From positions 248,001 through 312,000 of the forward strand of contig CABHOY010000038.1 of NCBI GenBank assembly GCA_902168105.1: a DNA stretch of 64,000 bases, read 5' to 3'. Within the stretch, counting starts at the first letter, position 1; each line of letters begins with the position of its first letter. The translations under genes were made by a program, and so were the position numbers. Source of the DNA: an uncultured Flavihumibacter sp. (lineage in GTDB: Bacteria > Bacteroidota > Bacteroidia > Chitinophagales > Chitinophagaceae). Below the pieces are notes generated by a model, which was not told the origin of the DNA, made no database searches, and saw only the letters and a program-made list of their open reading frames with translations. Of the stretch, positions 9,240 through 18,933 are shown one piece after another.

Positions 9240-10670
9240 CTACTTCCAGCCACCGCCCAGGCTTCTGTACAGTTCAACAGAAGCGCTCAACTGCTGACGG
9301 GTGATATCAGCCTGTGTCAGCGAAGCTTCGAGGGACCTGCCTTGTGCAGTCACCACTTCTAAATAGTTAGCCATACCGCTCCGGAAAAGCATCCTTGCCT
9401 GTATCACTGCCAGCTGCAACGTACTCACCTGATCGGATGCTATCTGTTGCTGTGCTTTCAGTTTATCCAGCCTCACAAGAGAGTTAGACACCTCTCCTAT
9501 TGCATCCAGGGCTATCTGCCTGAACCTGATCACGGCTTCTTCACGTTGAACCTTCGCTACTTCCAGATTGGCTTTTAACTGTCCCCGCTGAAACAGCGGT
9601 TGTGCAATACCACCTGCCACTGTTCCAAACAGAGAAGCAGGCAATGTAAACCAGTCGCTGGCTTTGAAGGCGTTCACACCACCACTTGCTGTGATATTTA
9701 ATGACGGGTACATACTGGCCTGCGCCACGCCTACTTGTGCATTAGCAGCAACCAGCGCCATCTCCTGTGCCTTTACGTCCGGACGGTTACTGATCAGTGC
9801 CGCCGGCACACCTGTTGGCAACAACTCACGCAATGGCGTACCTGTCAGTGTCGTATTGTACACGATGGTACCTGGCAGTTCACCCGCCAGTATACGTAAC
9901 GTATTCTGCTCAATGGCTTTGGCCTGCTCCAGTTGAGGGATCAGCAGGGCCGCTGTCTGACGTTGTGCTATTGCCTGTTGTACCCCCAGCTCTGTCGCCT
10001 CACCGGCAGCCTTCTGAAGGCGTATCATTTGTACAATGGTATCGCTCAAAGCAACATTACTCTGTGCAATTTCCAGCTGTGCATCAAGCATCAGCAGGTT
10101 GTAATAACTGTTGGCAATATCCGCCACCAGTCCTGTTTGCACAGCATGCATGCCTTCATACGTTTCCAGGTAACTGGCCAGCGCCGCTTCCTTACGGCGT
10201 CTGATCTTTCCCCATACGTCAATCTCCCATGACAACGCAGCACTAACCGTATAGTCTTCAATATGACTGGTCTTCAGGAAAGCATTCAGACTGGTACCAT
10301 TTAAACTGTTCTTAGAAGGAATGGAAGTAGACGCTGTCGCCTGGAGGTCTACAGCAGGCAGCCAACCTAATTTCGCCTGTTTCAGGTATGCCTGTGCCGT
10401 TTCTATCCTTTTCAATGCCAGCTGCAGATCATAGTTCCCGCCTAGCGCCCTTCCTATTAATCCCTGCAGCGTAGTATCTGCAAAAAACTGTTTCCATTCT
10501 ATTGTTGCTATACTGCTGTCTGCCGCTGTGTTACCTGCAACGGCAGTATCGCTGTACTGAGCTGGCAGCGCCACTGCGGGCCGTTCATAATTACGGCCGA
10601 CCCGGCACGCTGCAAATCCTGCAACTATAAAGAAAGAGACGATTAGAATCCTGATATATTTTAGTGTCAT
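9240..10670 (-). CDS. RND efflux outer-membrane factor, OprM/NodT-type lipoprotein
   Basis: A 476-residue TolC-like outer-membrane channel subunit. The signal peptide ends at a lipobox with Cys22 (GFAAC), followed by the family-typical RNYERPAVALP. Two OEP repeats (~60-260, ~270-465) carry the usual long alpha-helical heptads (ALKRIETAQAYLKQAKL; ISNRPDVKAQEMALVAANAQ). It is the last gene of the operon adaptor - pump - channel and starts 34 bases after the pump stop. It should provide the exit duct for substrates captured by the pump at 10705. The cargo is unknown; the operon sits below AraC and MarR genes. Confidence 0.93.
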   Translation of the reverse strand: MTLKYIRILIVSFFIVAGFAACRVGRNYERPAVALPAQYSDTAVAGNTAADSSIATIEWKQFFADTTLQGLIGRALGGNYDLQLALKRIETAQAYLKQAKLGWLPAVDLQATASTSIPSKNSLNGTSLNAFLKTSHIEDYTVSAALSWEIDVWGKIRRRKEAALASYLETYEGMHAVQTGLVADIANSYYNLLMLDAQLEIAQSNVALSDTIVQMIRLQKAAGEATELGVQQAIAQRQTAALLIPQLEQAKAIEQNTLRILAGELPGTIVYNTTLTGTPLRELLPTGVPAALISNRPDVKAQEMALVAANAQVGVAQASMYPSLNITASGGVNAFKASDWFTLPASLFGTVAGGIAQPLFQRGQLKANLEVAKVQREEAVIRFRQIALDAIGEVSNSLVRLDKLKAQQQIASDQVSTLQLAVIQARMLFRSGMANYLEVVTAQGRSLEASLTQADITRQQLSASVELYRSLGGGWK

Positions 10671-10704
10671 CCTATTTTTCTTTATGCTTTAATATTAAGT
10701 GCGC

Positions 10705-13700
10705 TTATACTCTCGCATCTGCTGATAATTCAGACGATGCAGCTTTCTGCTGTGGTGTTCCGCTGATCTTCTCCTGCAGATACTGGAAAACAATGAACAA
10801 CACCGGAATAGCAAAAACGCCCAGTATCACCCCAGTCAGCATACCTCCGGCAGCACCCGTACTGATAGAACGGTTACCCAATGCAGAAGAACCTGTTGCA
10901 CGCATCAGCGGCGTTAACCCTGCCACAAATGCGAAAGACGTCATGAGTATCGGACGTAAACGCAAACGTGACGCTTCCAGTGCTGCAGCCAGCAGTCCCA
11001 TACCGTTACGGCGTCGCTGCACGGCGTACTCCACGATCAGGATCGCATTCTTCGCCAGCAACCCTATCAGCATGATCAGCCCCACCTGTACGTAGATATT
11101 GTTATCAATACCAAACAGGTTAATGAACAGGAACACACCGAAAATACCCAGCGGGATAGACAGTATTACGGAGAATGGCAGGATATAACTTTCATACTGT
11201 GCTGACAGCAGGAAGTATACAAAGACAAGACATAACAGGAAGATGATACCTGCCTGTCCGCCTGCCGCTATCTCTTCTTTTGTCATACCCACCCACTCAT
11301 AAGAATATCCTCTTGGCAGGTATTGCTGCGCCACTTCTTCCACGGCCTTGATCGCATCACCGGAGCTGTAACCTGGTTTGGGCTGCCCGTTGATGGTCAC
11401 CGCGTTAAAGAGGTTGTTACGGGTCACTGTTTCAGGGCCATATACCCTTTCCAGTTTTACTACCGCATTCACCGGCACCATCTCACCTGCATTGTTCTTC
11501 ACATAGATCTCGTCCAGTGAGGCAGGCGCCGCGCGGGAAGGCGCTTCCGCCTGTACGATCACACGATAGTATTTACCAAAGCGGTTGAAGTCGGACGCAA
11601 ATGTGCTACCGTAATACACCTGCATCGTTTGCAGAATATCCGATACAGATATACCTAACTGTTTAGCCTTCGACTCATCGATCTCAAGATCGTATTGTGG
11701 GTTACCAGCATTGAACGTGGTGAACGCAAACGCGATCTCCTTACGTTTCATCAGTTCACCAATGAAGCCATAGGCTGTATTTGCCAGCTTATCCAACGGG
11801 CCACCTGCACGGTCCTGCAGGATCACTTCAAAACCATCCACGTTACTGAAACCGGGTACAGTCGGCATGTTGAACATAAAGATGCTGGCCTCTGGAATAC
11901 CGGCCAGTTTTCCCTGCATCATATTCATCACATCCTTCAGGTCTTTATGCTGACCACGGGCCTCATGCTTTTTAAGCTTCACAAAACCTACTGCATAAGC
12001 CGAACTGCTGGAGTTCGTCAAAAGGTTAAAACCAGTAACACTCAGGTAAGTGCTTACAGCTTCCATCGCCTTCATTTCCTTCTCCACCTTATTCACGACT
12101 TCCTGCGTACGTTGCAGGGAGCTACCCGGAGGCATGGTTACAGAGTATACTACGAAACCGTTATCTTCTCCGGGTATGAAACCGGTAGGTGTTCTTTTCA
12201 CTAACCAGATCGTAACACCCAATACCAGCAGCAGTAAACCGATAGGTATCCATTTACGTCTTACCAGGAAACGGACGCTATTGATATATTTATTGGTCAC
12301 CGCTTCAAAGCCCGTATTGAAAGCCTTAAAGAAACGGCTGCCGAATCCTTTGGTATAAGCAGCACCATGTACATCCTTGCTATGATTATTCTTCAACAAC
12401 AGCGCACATAACGCAGGACTCAACGTCAATGCGTTCAATGCAGAGATAAGGATCGCGATGGCCAGCGTAAAGGCGAACTGCCGGTAGAACACACCTGCGG
12501 GTCCCTGCATGAAACCAACCGGAATGAACACGGCCGCCATTACCAGTGTGATGGATATGATAGCGCCGGAGATCTCCTGCATACTGGTGATCGTGGCCAC
12601 ACGCGGCGACATATTGATATGCTCCATCTTTGTATGGACGGCTTCGACCACCACAATGGCGTCATCCACCACAATACCAATGGCCAGTACAAGCGCGAAT
12701 AATGTCAGCAGATTGATCGTAAAGCCGAACAGCTGCATGAAGAAGAAGGTACCAATAATTGCTACAGGTACTGCAATAGCAGGGATCAGCGTAGAGCGGA
12801 AGTCCTGCAGGAAGATGAACACTACGATGAACACCAGTATAAAGGCTTCGATCAATGTGTGTTTCACCTGGTCGATAGATTCGTCCAGGTATTCCTTGGT
12901 GCTATAGATATTAAAGTATTCCACTCCTCTTGGAAAGAGGCCTGACGCCTTTTCCATCAGTTCATTCACCTGGGTCTGGATCTCGTTCGCATTTGAACCG
13001 GCAGTCTGGTATATTGCCATACCGATACCATGTTTGCCGTTCACCTGTGTATCATTGTTATAGGTAAACGAACCAAATTCAACACGGGCCACATCTTTCA
13101 ACCTCAGTAGTGAACCGTCTGCATTTGCTTTCAGCACAATGTCTTCGTACTGTGCGTTCTCGTTACGTTTGCCTTTATATTTTATCACATACTCGAATGC
13201 TTCCTTACTGCTTTCGCCAAAGCGTCCGGGAGCTGCTTCGAGGTTCTGTTCCCTGATAGCGGCCAGCACATCCTGCGGGGACAGATTGTTGGCGGCAAGG
13301 CGGTCAGGACGCAACCATATACGCATGGAATAGTCTTTACCACCGAACACCATGGCCTGGCCTACTCCGGTTACACGTTGTATTTCCGGGATGATGTTGA
13401 TCTTCGCATAGTTCTGCAGGAATTTCTCATCGTATTCTTCCTGGTCGCTGACCAGGTTCACCACCATGATCATACTGTTCTGTTGTTTCTGTGTGGTGAT
13501 ACCCGCATTCACAACTTCTACCGGAAGCAGGCTGGTAGCCTTTGAAACACGGTTCTGCACATTCACGGCAGCCAGATCGGGATCAGTGCCCAGTTTGAAA
13601 TAGACGGTCAGCGTCATGGAGCCGTCGTTATTGGAAGTGGAGGTCATGTAGGTCATGTTCTCCACACCATTCACTGCTTCTTCAATGGGCGTAGCCACAG

Positions 13701-13878
13701 AGCGGGCTACGACTTCTGCGTTCGCACCAGGGTAAGCGGCTATAACAGCTACGCTGGGCGGCGCGATATCAGGAAACTGTGTAACAGGCAAGGTGGCCAG
13801 GGACAACAATCCCAGTAACACCAGGATGATGGAAACCACCGTTGCCAGTACAGGTCTTTCTATGAATTTTCTTAACAT
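10705..13878 (-). CDS. RND multidrug efflux pump inner-membrane subunit, HAE1/AcrB type
   Basis: A 1057-residue proton-driven pump, the normal length for AcrB/MexB. The N-terminus has the first transmembrane helix and the hallmark FPDIAPPSVAV. The TM4 proton-relay pair is intact (GIVVDDAIVVVE) and the TM10 lysine is present (LIGLLAKNAILIVE). Two large periplasmic loops occupy ~40-330 and ~560-870. It lies between the adaptor gene (101-base gap) and the outer-membrane channel gene (34-base gap), so the tripartite complex is complete in one operon. HAE1 pumps export drugs, bile acids, dyes and solvents; the specific substrate is not readable. Confidence 0.95.
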   Translation of the reverse strand: MLRKFIERPVLATVVSIILVLLGLLSLATLPVTQFPDIAPPSVAVIAAYPGANAEVVARSVATPIEEAVNGVENMTYMTSTSNNDGSMTLTVYFKLGTDPDLAAVNVQNRVSKATSLLPVEVVNAGITTQKQQNSMIMVVNLVSDQEEYDEKFLQNYAKINIIPEIQRVTGVGQAMVFGGKDYSMRIWLRPDRLAANNLSPQDVLAAIREQNLEAAPGRFGESSKEAFEYVIKYKGKRNENAQYEDIVLKANADGSLLRLKDVARVEFGSFTYNNDTQVNGKHGIGMAIYQTAGSNANEIQTQVNELMEKASGLFPRGVEYFNIYSTKEYLDESIDQVKHTLIEAFILVFIVVFIFLQDFRSTLIPAIAVPVAIIGTFFFMQLFGFTINLLTLFALVLAIGIVVDDAIVVVEAVHTKMEHINMSPRVATITSMQEISGAIISITLVMAAVFIPVGFMQGPAGVFYRQFAFTLAIAILISALNALTLSPALCALLLKNNHSKDVHGAAYTKGFGSRFFKAFNTGFEAVTNKYINSVRFLVRRKWIPIGLLLLVLGVTIWLVKRTPTGFIPGEDNGFVVYSVTMPPGSSLQRTQEVVNKVEKEMKAMEAVSTYLSVTGFNLLTNSSSSAYAVGFVKLKKHEARGQHKDLKDVMNMMQGKLAGIPEASIFMFNMPTVPGFSNVDGFEVILQDRAGGPLDKLANTAYGFIGELMKRKEIAFAFTTFNAGNPQYDLEIDESKAKQLGISVSDILQTMQVYYGSTFASDFNRFGKYYRVIVQAEAPSRAAPASLDEIYVKNNAGEMVPVNAVVKLERVYGPETVTRNNLFNAVTINGQPKPGYSSGDAIKAVEEVAQQYLPRGYSYEWVGMTKEEIAAGGQAGIIFLLCLVFVYFLLSAQYESYILPFSVILSIPLGIFGVFLFINLFGIDNNIYVQVGLIMLIGLLAKNAILIVEYAVQRRRNGMGLLAAALEASRLRLRPILMTSFAFVAGLTPLMRATGSSALGNRSISTGAAGGMLTGVILGVFAIPVLFIVFQYLQEKISGTPQQKAASSELSADARV

Positions 13879-13979
13879 AATCTTGTTGCATTAGTTGTTT
13901 ATCCGGATGTCTGAAGCGTAGTGGTCCTGTGCGGCCTATACGGCCGTCATAGGGGGATACGCTGCCTGCTTGTAGTCAA

Positions 13980-15161
13980 TTAAAGGGGTCTTACCTTCAG
14001 CAGACTGTCCAGAGACATTGGTTGTGGTTGTATAACAACGCCATCGCGAAGACGGTCTAACCCGGTATACACGATACCTTCTCCGGGAGCGATACCTTTT
14101 TCCACGAAATAATAAGCGTTATTCTTACCAGATACCCTGATAGGTTTGCTGACCACTTTATTGCTGTCGCCAACAGCGAAGACAAATACCTTGTCCTGCA
14201 GTTCAAAAGTAGCTTCCTGTGGCACCACTAATGCGGCGGGGAAGGATTCGGACAGTTTCACCTTACCGGTATTACCGGAGCGCAGTAATCCGTTAGGATT
14301 AGGGAATACAGCGCGGAAGCTGATAGCACCCATTGTCTTATCGAACTGGCCTTCCATGGTTTCAATACGGCCTTTCTCAGGATATACTGAATTGTCGGGC
14401 ATTACCAGTTCAACAGGAGGTAATTGTTTCACCTTGTCTGCGATGGTAGCGCCTTTCACCTTGTCTTTAAACTGCAGGAAATCCACTTCGCTCATAGAGA
14501 AGTAAGCGTATACTTCATGTACATCGGATAACATAGTGAGGGCCTGTGTTTCACTACGGCCTACCAGGCTACCTATTTTGTAAGGAATACGGCCGATGTA
14601 CCCCGTCACCGGTGCAGTAATTAAGGTATATCCCAGGCTGATACGTGCGTTGCTTACGCCGGCCTGTGCCTGCGCTACATTGGCTTTTGCGGCCTGAAGA
14701 GCGGCTACGGCTGTTTTCAGTTGTACATCAGAGACTACATTATTGTCAACCAATGGCGTGATCCTGGATACTTCCACCGCAGCTTTTTCCTCGTTAGCCT
14801 GAGCAGCAGCCAGGCTGGCGGACGCATTGCTTAATTGTTCGCGGTAAGGACGGTCGTTGATACGGAATAACGGCTGACCTGCTTTTACATAAGCACCTTC
14901 ATCGACGAAGATCTTATCGAGGTAACCGTCAACCTGTGCGCGGATCTCCACATTCACTTTACCTTCCAGTGAAGCGTTAAATTCACGGTAAGTGGTAGCA
15001 GGCAATGCGATGGCTTTAAACACCGGCAATGCAGCGGGAGGAGGTGCACCATCTGATCTGGCGGAAGAAGAGGCACAACCTGATAATACTGCCATAACCA
15101 ATAAGCTATAGAGAAAGCCAGCGGGCTTTTGTTTGTAAATGATCTGAAATAAGTGGTTCAT
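13980..15161 (-). CDS. RND efflux periplasmic adaptor (membrane fusion protein), MexA/AcrA type
   Basis: A 393-residue adaptor anchored as a lipoprotein (Cys29 in VLSGCASSS). It shows the barrel-sandwich/lipoyl halves (VEIRAQVDGYLDKIFVDEG and ITAPVTGYIGRIPYKIG) around an alpha-helical hairpin (~95-175) rich in Ala/Gln, then beta-barrel and membrane-proximal domains (VVPQEATFELQ). It is the first gene of the efflux operon. The 341-base region upstream contains two inverted repeats that could be operators for the neighbouring AraC regulator. Confidence 0.93.
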   Translation of the reverse strand: MNHLFQIIYKQKPAGFLYSLLVMAVLSGCASSSARSDGAPPPAALPVFKAIALPATTYREFNASLEGKVNVEIRAQVDGYLDKIFVDEGAYVKAGQPLFRINDRPYREQLSNASASLAAAQANEEKAAVEVSRITPLVDNNVVSDVQLKTAVAALQAAKANVAQAQAGVSNARISLGYTLITAPVTGYIGRIPYKIGSLVGRSETQALTMLSDVHEVYAYFSMSEVDFLQFKDKVKGATIADKVKQLPPVELVMPDNSVYPEKGRIETMEGQFDKTMGAISFRAVFPNPNGLLRSGNTGKVKLSESFPAALVVPQEATFELQDKVFVFAVGDSNKVVSKPIRVSGKNNAYYFVEKGIAPGEGIVYTGLDRLRDGVVIQPQPMSLDSLLKVRPL

Positions 15162-15298
15162 ACGATTTGTTTTTCTTGATTATTGACAATAGCGGTCCAT
15201 ACTGTAATCTTTATTGGCGATTTCAGATACATTGTGGAGCTATGGGCAAATCCTGCCTAGCCCTTTCCGAGGTTGGAGGAAAGGAAATATAGTTGTCG

Positions 15299-15314
15299 CG
15301 TAGTTCGCACTACG
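15299..15314. promoter_or_regulatory. Inverted repeat upstream of the efflux operon
   Basis: CGTAGT-TCGC-ACTACG, a perfect 6-bp dyad 138 bases upstream of the adaptor start. No T-run follows on either strand, so an operator or small RNA hairpin is more likely than a terminator. Confidence 0.35.
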
Positions 15315-15350
15315 GGGTAGATTTACGCTTAACTTAATGACTAATAAAAA

Positions 15351-15383
15351 CTGCTAAGAGAATTGGTTCCTGGCGATTAGCAG
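15351..15383. promoter_or_regulatory. Inverted repeat CTGCTAA...TTAGCAG upstream of the efflux operon
   Basis: Seven-base arms at 15351-15357 and 15377-15383 are separated by 19 bases. The half-site resembles the TTAGC half of the MarR palindrome at 16627 and 17127, so the MarR-family regulator could also bind here. This is a motif comparison only. Confidence 0.35.
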
Positions 15384-15502
15384 AAAGAGACACTGAACTT
15401 CATGAGTTTTCGGTTTTAGTTTGACGGTTGCTAAAACATTAATCCAATCAATACACAAAAATAGAACGTATGAAAAAGAAAATCGTTTAACAAATTACGG
15501 TA

Positions 15503-16384
15503 TTAGTTGTACTTTTCCCGGATGCTTCTCTGAAAAGAGGCAGGTGTTGCGCCTGTATGTTTCTTAAAAAAGCGGTTAAAATAACCATCATCTTCAAAAT
15601 TAAGCTGACCCGCTATTTCCTTGATACTATGTTCAGCCCAGTACAGTAACCGTTTTGCTTCTGTTATACGTTTCTCGTCAATGATCTGTTTTGCTGTTTT
15701 TCCCATGGCTGATTTGATGGTGTCATTGAGATGCCCTGGCGTTACAAACATCATATCTGCATAATGTGCTACCTGTGTTTTGTCTTTATAATGCAGATCG
15801 GAGAGTTCATTAAACTGCCGTACAATGCGGTTGGGCAGGGTATCTGACTGAATGGAGGCTATGTCAAGTTGTGGTAACCTGGCGGTCGCCGCCATCAATG
15901 ATTTCAGCTGACTGCGGATGATCAGTTCACTGAGCGGCTGCGGATTTTCTGTTTCCCTCAACATCAGACGGGCGAAGCCCATCAACTCTTTTAACTGGCC
16001 ATCTGTCAGTTCTACTACAGCCTGTTCAAATACACAAGCCCAGCAGATCATGCCACTGGCGGACGTTTCCGGAATCAGGAACTCAGGAGAGAAAGAGATG
16101 TTGACAATTTCTGAGAGGCTATCACCACTATGCTGATGTACCTGATCTGGCGATAACATGATCAGCGCGGGTGCTTTTACGGTGTATTTTTCGAAGTCGA
16201 TATATTGTACGCTTTCTCCTGACAGCAGCAGGGTCAGGCTATAATTTGAGCGTCTGTGCGGCTCCGTCAGATCTCCCGGTTGTACAAGGTATGTGGTGCG
16301 ATCTATATGGAATCCTTTCACAGGATTATCAGGCCTGTTAACGTCGGCATAGTTGTAAACGGGTATCAATACATTATTCCTCAT
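15503..16384 (-). CDS. AraC-family transcriptional regulator next to the efflux operon
   Basis: A 293-residue regulator with an N-terminal cupin-like domain (TEPHRRSNYSLTLLLSG; IMLSPDQVHQH) and a C-terminal AraC DNA-binding domain (~190-290) with the pattern IKEIAGQLNFEDDGYFNRFFKK and TPASF. It belongs to the same broad group as the divergent pair at 6.7-8.9 kb but is clearly more distant. It lies upstream of and on the same strand as the efflux adaptor gene (341-base gap) and downstream of marR, so it is the natural candidate activator of the pump operon. The effector is unknown. Confidence 0.88.
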   Translation of the reverse strand: MRNNVLIPVYNYADVNRPDNPVKGFHIDRTTYLVQPGDLTEPHRRSNYSLTLLLSGESVQYIDFEKYTVKAPALIMLSPDQVHQHSGDSLSEIVNISFSPEFLIPETSASGMICWACVFEQAVVELTDGQLKELMGFARLMLRETENPQPLSELIIRSQLKSLMAATARLPQLDIASIQSDTLPNRIVRQFNELSDLHYKDKTQVAHYADMMFVTPGHLNDTIKSAMGKTAKQIIDEKRITEAKRLLYWAEHSIKEIAGQLNFEDDGYFNRFFKKHTGATPASFQRSIREKYN

Positions 16385-16616
16385 AACACTTGACGGTTTG
16401 TTATTAATAATGGTTCACTACAGTAAATAAGATGATCAGGCAGATCTGATTAGATTAATTGATCGGACAGAAGCAGGTGGTAACAAGTAGTATTAACGTA
16501 TAGTACAATATGGCCGTACAAAAGTATAAATTCCACTCACATGTTGTAATGATTCTTTGAACTTTAATTTAGAGCTTGATAATTTAAATCTATACGATCT
16601 GCGCTACTTTTCAACG

Positions 16617-16648
16617 CCATATTTAATTAGCCGGCTAAGTAAATATGG
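16617..16648. promoter_or_regulatory. 32-bp near-perfect palindrome downstream of marR, centred on TTAGCCGGCTAA
   Basis: The outer arms are CCATATTTA (16617-16625) and TAAATATGG (16640-16648); the core TTAGCCGGCTAA sits at 16627-16638. Fifteen of 16 base pairs match. There is no T-run on the minus strand after it, which argues against a terminator. The same 12-bp core occurs in the marR promoter, so it is probably a second MarR operator, about 240 bases upstream of the AraC gene. Confidence 0.6.
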
Positions 16649-16669
16649 TAAAAAAAAGGAAAAATGACC

Positions 16670-17110
16670 CTATTCTTCCTCTTCGATGTTTTCCAACACC
16701 TGCATTAGTAATCTCCTGAGCAACACCTTCTCTTCTGTGCTCATGTTTTTGACGATCTGTTGTTCCAGCTTATTCCAGGTAGTATCTATGATCTTAGTTG
16801 CGGCTTCCGTCCCCTTTTCCGTCAGTTTCACCCTGACCACCCGCTGATCGGAACAGCATTTCTCCTTTGTGAGGAAACCGTTCTTTTCCAGCCGTTCGGC
16901 CGTCCTTGTCACTGTCGCCGGGGTAACGTCCAGATTTTCCGTGAGCTCATTCATCGTCATTGCCCCTCCACATAATACCTGGGCCAGGAAATGCTCCTGC
17001 CCTGCATGGAGGTTATAGGCAGCCAGCATCTGGTTGCCTTTATTCCTATGCACCTTACAGATCTGCACAAGCAGATGGCTGATGGTACTGCACATCATCG
17101 GTCTGTTCAT
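16670..17110 (-). CDS. MarR-family transcriptional regulator
   Basis: A 146-residue winged-helix regulator of normal MarR length. The recognition region reads MTMNELTENLDVTPATVTR and is followed by the wing (KEKCCSDQRVVRVKLTEKG); the dimerisation helices are at both ends. Cys pairs in the wing-proximal KCCSD could sense oxidants, but this is speculative. The gene is flanked by two copies of the palindrome TTAGCCGGCTAA: one sits between the expected -33 and -7 promoter positions just upstream (17127-17138), the typical place for autorepression. The downstream copy and the linked RND efflux operon suggest that it represses drug export until a ligand binds. Confidence 0.9.
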   Translation of the reverse strand: MNRPMMCSTISHLLVQICKVHRNKGNQMLAAYNLHAGQEHFLAQVLCGGAMTMNELTENLDVTPATVTRTAERLEKNGFLTKEKCCSDQRVVRVKLTEKGTEAATKIIDTTWNKLEQQIVKNMSTEEKVLLRRLLMQVLENIEEEE

Positions 17111-17114
17111 GGGT

Positions 17115-17122
17115 CAAATATA
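17115..17122 (-). promoter_or_regulatory. Putative -7 element of marR
   Basis: On the minus strand the bases are TATATTTG, matching TAnnTTTG, only 4 bases from the ATG. The transcript would be nearly leaderless. Confidence 0.45.
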
Positions 17123-17126
17123 ATAA

Positions 17127-17138
17127 TTAGCCGGCTAA
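17127..17138. promoter_or_regulatory. Putative MarR operator TTAGCCGGCTAA in the marR promoter
   Basis: A perfect 12-bp palindrome immediately upstream of the -7 element at 17115-17122. The identical core recurs at 16627-16638. Binding would block RNA polymerase at marR and might also affect the divergent lipoprotein gene at 17289. Confidence 0.6.
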
Positions 17139-17288
17139 ATAAAAGTAAATTATCTTTTTGCATGTCTTTTTATTGTCATGCATGCTGATTAATGTGGATC
17201 AGTTTGTACTATCCGTTCTTAAAATAACCTGTGCTTTTATTAATTGTCAATATATTTGAAATCTAAATATGTCCTAATACCTGTACTT

Positions 17289-18881
17289 ATGACTAAAAGA
17301 ATTGCCTGCTTACTTGCAGCAATAGTATTACTCTTCTCCTATTGTAAAAAAGACGCTGAACCAGAAAAAGTGACTTTAACGGCTGACCAGCCCGACTTAA
17401 GCCTGTTCGGTCTGGCCGGATCAACCACCTCATTCAACCTCCAGACGCAGGGCGGCTGGCAACTCACCAGCTCTGAAGACTGGGTCACTACCGACATATC
17501 TTCAGGCAGCGGCGATACCAAAATAACGGTACAGGCGTCGATGACAAACACAACAAGTACCTACAGGGTCGCCACACTGACCGTAAGATCGACCACAGAC
17601 GCCTCCATAGAACCTGTCAAGATTACCGTAGTGCAACAGGCTGTGGATATCTCCATTTCAGCTGCAAAGTTTTTAGGCGGCACAGGAGGATCATTATATG
17701 ACTATTTAGATAATGCCGTTAAAACAAAAGACGGTGGCTTTATTATGGCTGGTTCGGTTCGGTCCAGAAGCATTGATATGACGCCGCATGACGTCGACGA
17801 CATGTGGGTTATTAAAACGGATGCCAATGGCAACCTAATATGGCAGAAGGCAATAGGTGGTAGTTACCTGGATAGGGCCACTAAAGTTATAGAAATGGAA
17901 GATGGGGGTTATACGGTAGTGGGAACTATCGAAAGTTATGACGGAGATATTCCTGCCATTCATGGTTCCAACGACGCCGCGATCGTCCGGTTGGATGCTG
18001 CCGGCAATATAAAGTGGAAGAAAATATGGGGTGGAAGCAGTGGAGAAACTGCCATCACGCTCGTAGAAACAACGGATGGAGGCCTTATCATAGCAGGTAA
18101 CAGCAGCAGTAATGATGGAGACATGGACGGACAACTGCAGGGACAATCTGATATATGGCTCTTATCGCTGGACAAAGACGGCAATTCAAGGTGGCAGAAG
18201 GTTATTGGAGGTAACGGGTCTGAATCTTCCCAGAGCTTTATAAAAACCACCGATAATACTTATCTGTTGGTCGGAATCACGAGCTCGAGCACCGGTGAGT
18301 TTGGAGATGGCGTTGTCACCTATTCGTACCATTCATTTATAAGAGAGATTGATGCTGGCGGTAATAAATTAATGCATGTCAATTATGGTGGGTCGGGTTA
18401 CAGTCTACTTTCAACCGGAGTACAAACTGCTGATGGCGGCTTTATGCTCATCGGCGGTAACGAGAGTAAAGATGGCGATTTCATTTCCAATCGTGGCGGC
18501 CGTGATGTATGGCTGCTGAAAATAGACCGAAGAGGAAATAAGGTATGGCAAAAACTACTGGGAGGTTCTTCAGACGACTTCGGTTCTTCTGTAAGAGTTG
18601 TTGATAACGGCTATCTCGTGATCGCCTCCTCTTTCAGTACTAACAGAGACGTGATTGCTTCCCTTTGGGGTGAGAATATATGGCTCTTCCAGGTTGATGA
18701 TAAGGGTAGCATTCAGTGGCAAAAAACATTCGGAGGTTACAGCGACGACGACGCTACCGATATCTTTTATAATACTGATAAAACCATTACGGCTTTAATT
18801 AATACCGTGAGCAACGACGAGAACTGTAAAGGCAATCCTGGCGGGTACAGTCCGGCAATGTTCAAACTTACAGTACGCTAA
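17289..18881 (+). CDS. BACON-domain lipoprotein with beta-propeller-like repeats
   Basis: A 530-residue lipoprotein. The start at 17289 is chosen over the upstream ATG at 17244 because it directly gives a signal peptide with Cys19 (LLFSYCKKD). Residues ~25-115 read as a BACON module (GSTTSFNLQTQGGWQLTSS, then WVTTD and ITVVQQA), a beta-sandwich typical of Bacteroidota carbohydrate-binding or surface proteins. From ~120 to the end there are six to seven repeats of ~55 residues with the pattern DGGxxxxG...DxWxxKxDxxGNxxWQKxxGG, as in propeller-forming surface proteins. The partner or ligand is unknown. A bidirectional terminator follows. Confidence 0.85.
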   Translation: MTKRIACLLAAIVLLFSYCKKDAEPEKVTLTADQPDLSLFGLAGSTTSFNLQTQGGWQLTSSEDWVTTDISSGSGDTKITVQASMTNTTSTYRVATLTVRSTTDASIEPVKITVVQQAVDISISAAKFLGGTGGSLYDYLDNAVKTKDGGFIMAGSVRSRSIDMTPHDVDDMWVIKTDANGNLIWQKAIGGSYLDRATKVIEMEDGGYTVVGTIESYDGDIPAIHGSNDAAIVRLDAAGNIKWKKIWGGSSGETAITLVETTDGGLIIAGNSSSNDGDMDGQLQGQSDIWLLSLDKDGNSRWQKVIGGNGSESSQSFIKTTDNTYLLVGITSSSTGEFGDGVVTYSYHSFIREIDAGGNKLMHVNYGGSGYSLLSTGVQTADGGFMLIGGNESKDGDFISNRGGRDVWLLKIDRRGNKVWQKLLGGSSDDFGSSVRVVDNGYLVIASSFSTNRDVIASLWGENIWLFQVDDKGSIQWQKTFGGYSDDDATDIFYNTDKTITALINTVSNDENCKGNPGGYSPAMFKLTVR

Positions 18882-18897
18882 AACTGTTTAATAAAAT

Positions 18898-18931
18898 AAA
18901 AAGGGGAAAGCGATCGCTTTCCCCTTTTTAT
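18898..18931. terminator. Bidirectional terminator
   Basis: A perfect palindrome (18900-18927) built from GGGGAAAGCGAT and its complement, with A- and T-runs on the two sides. It serves the converging genes ending at 18881 (+) and 18934 (-). Confidence 0.85.
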
Positions 18932-18933
18932 TA

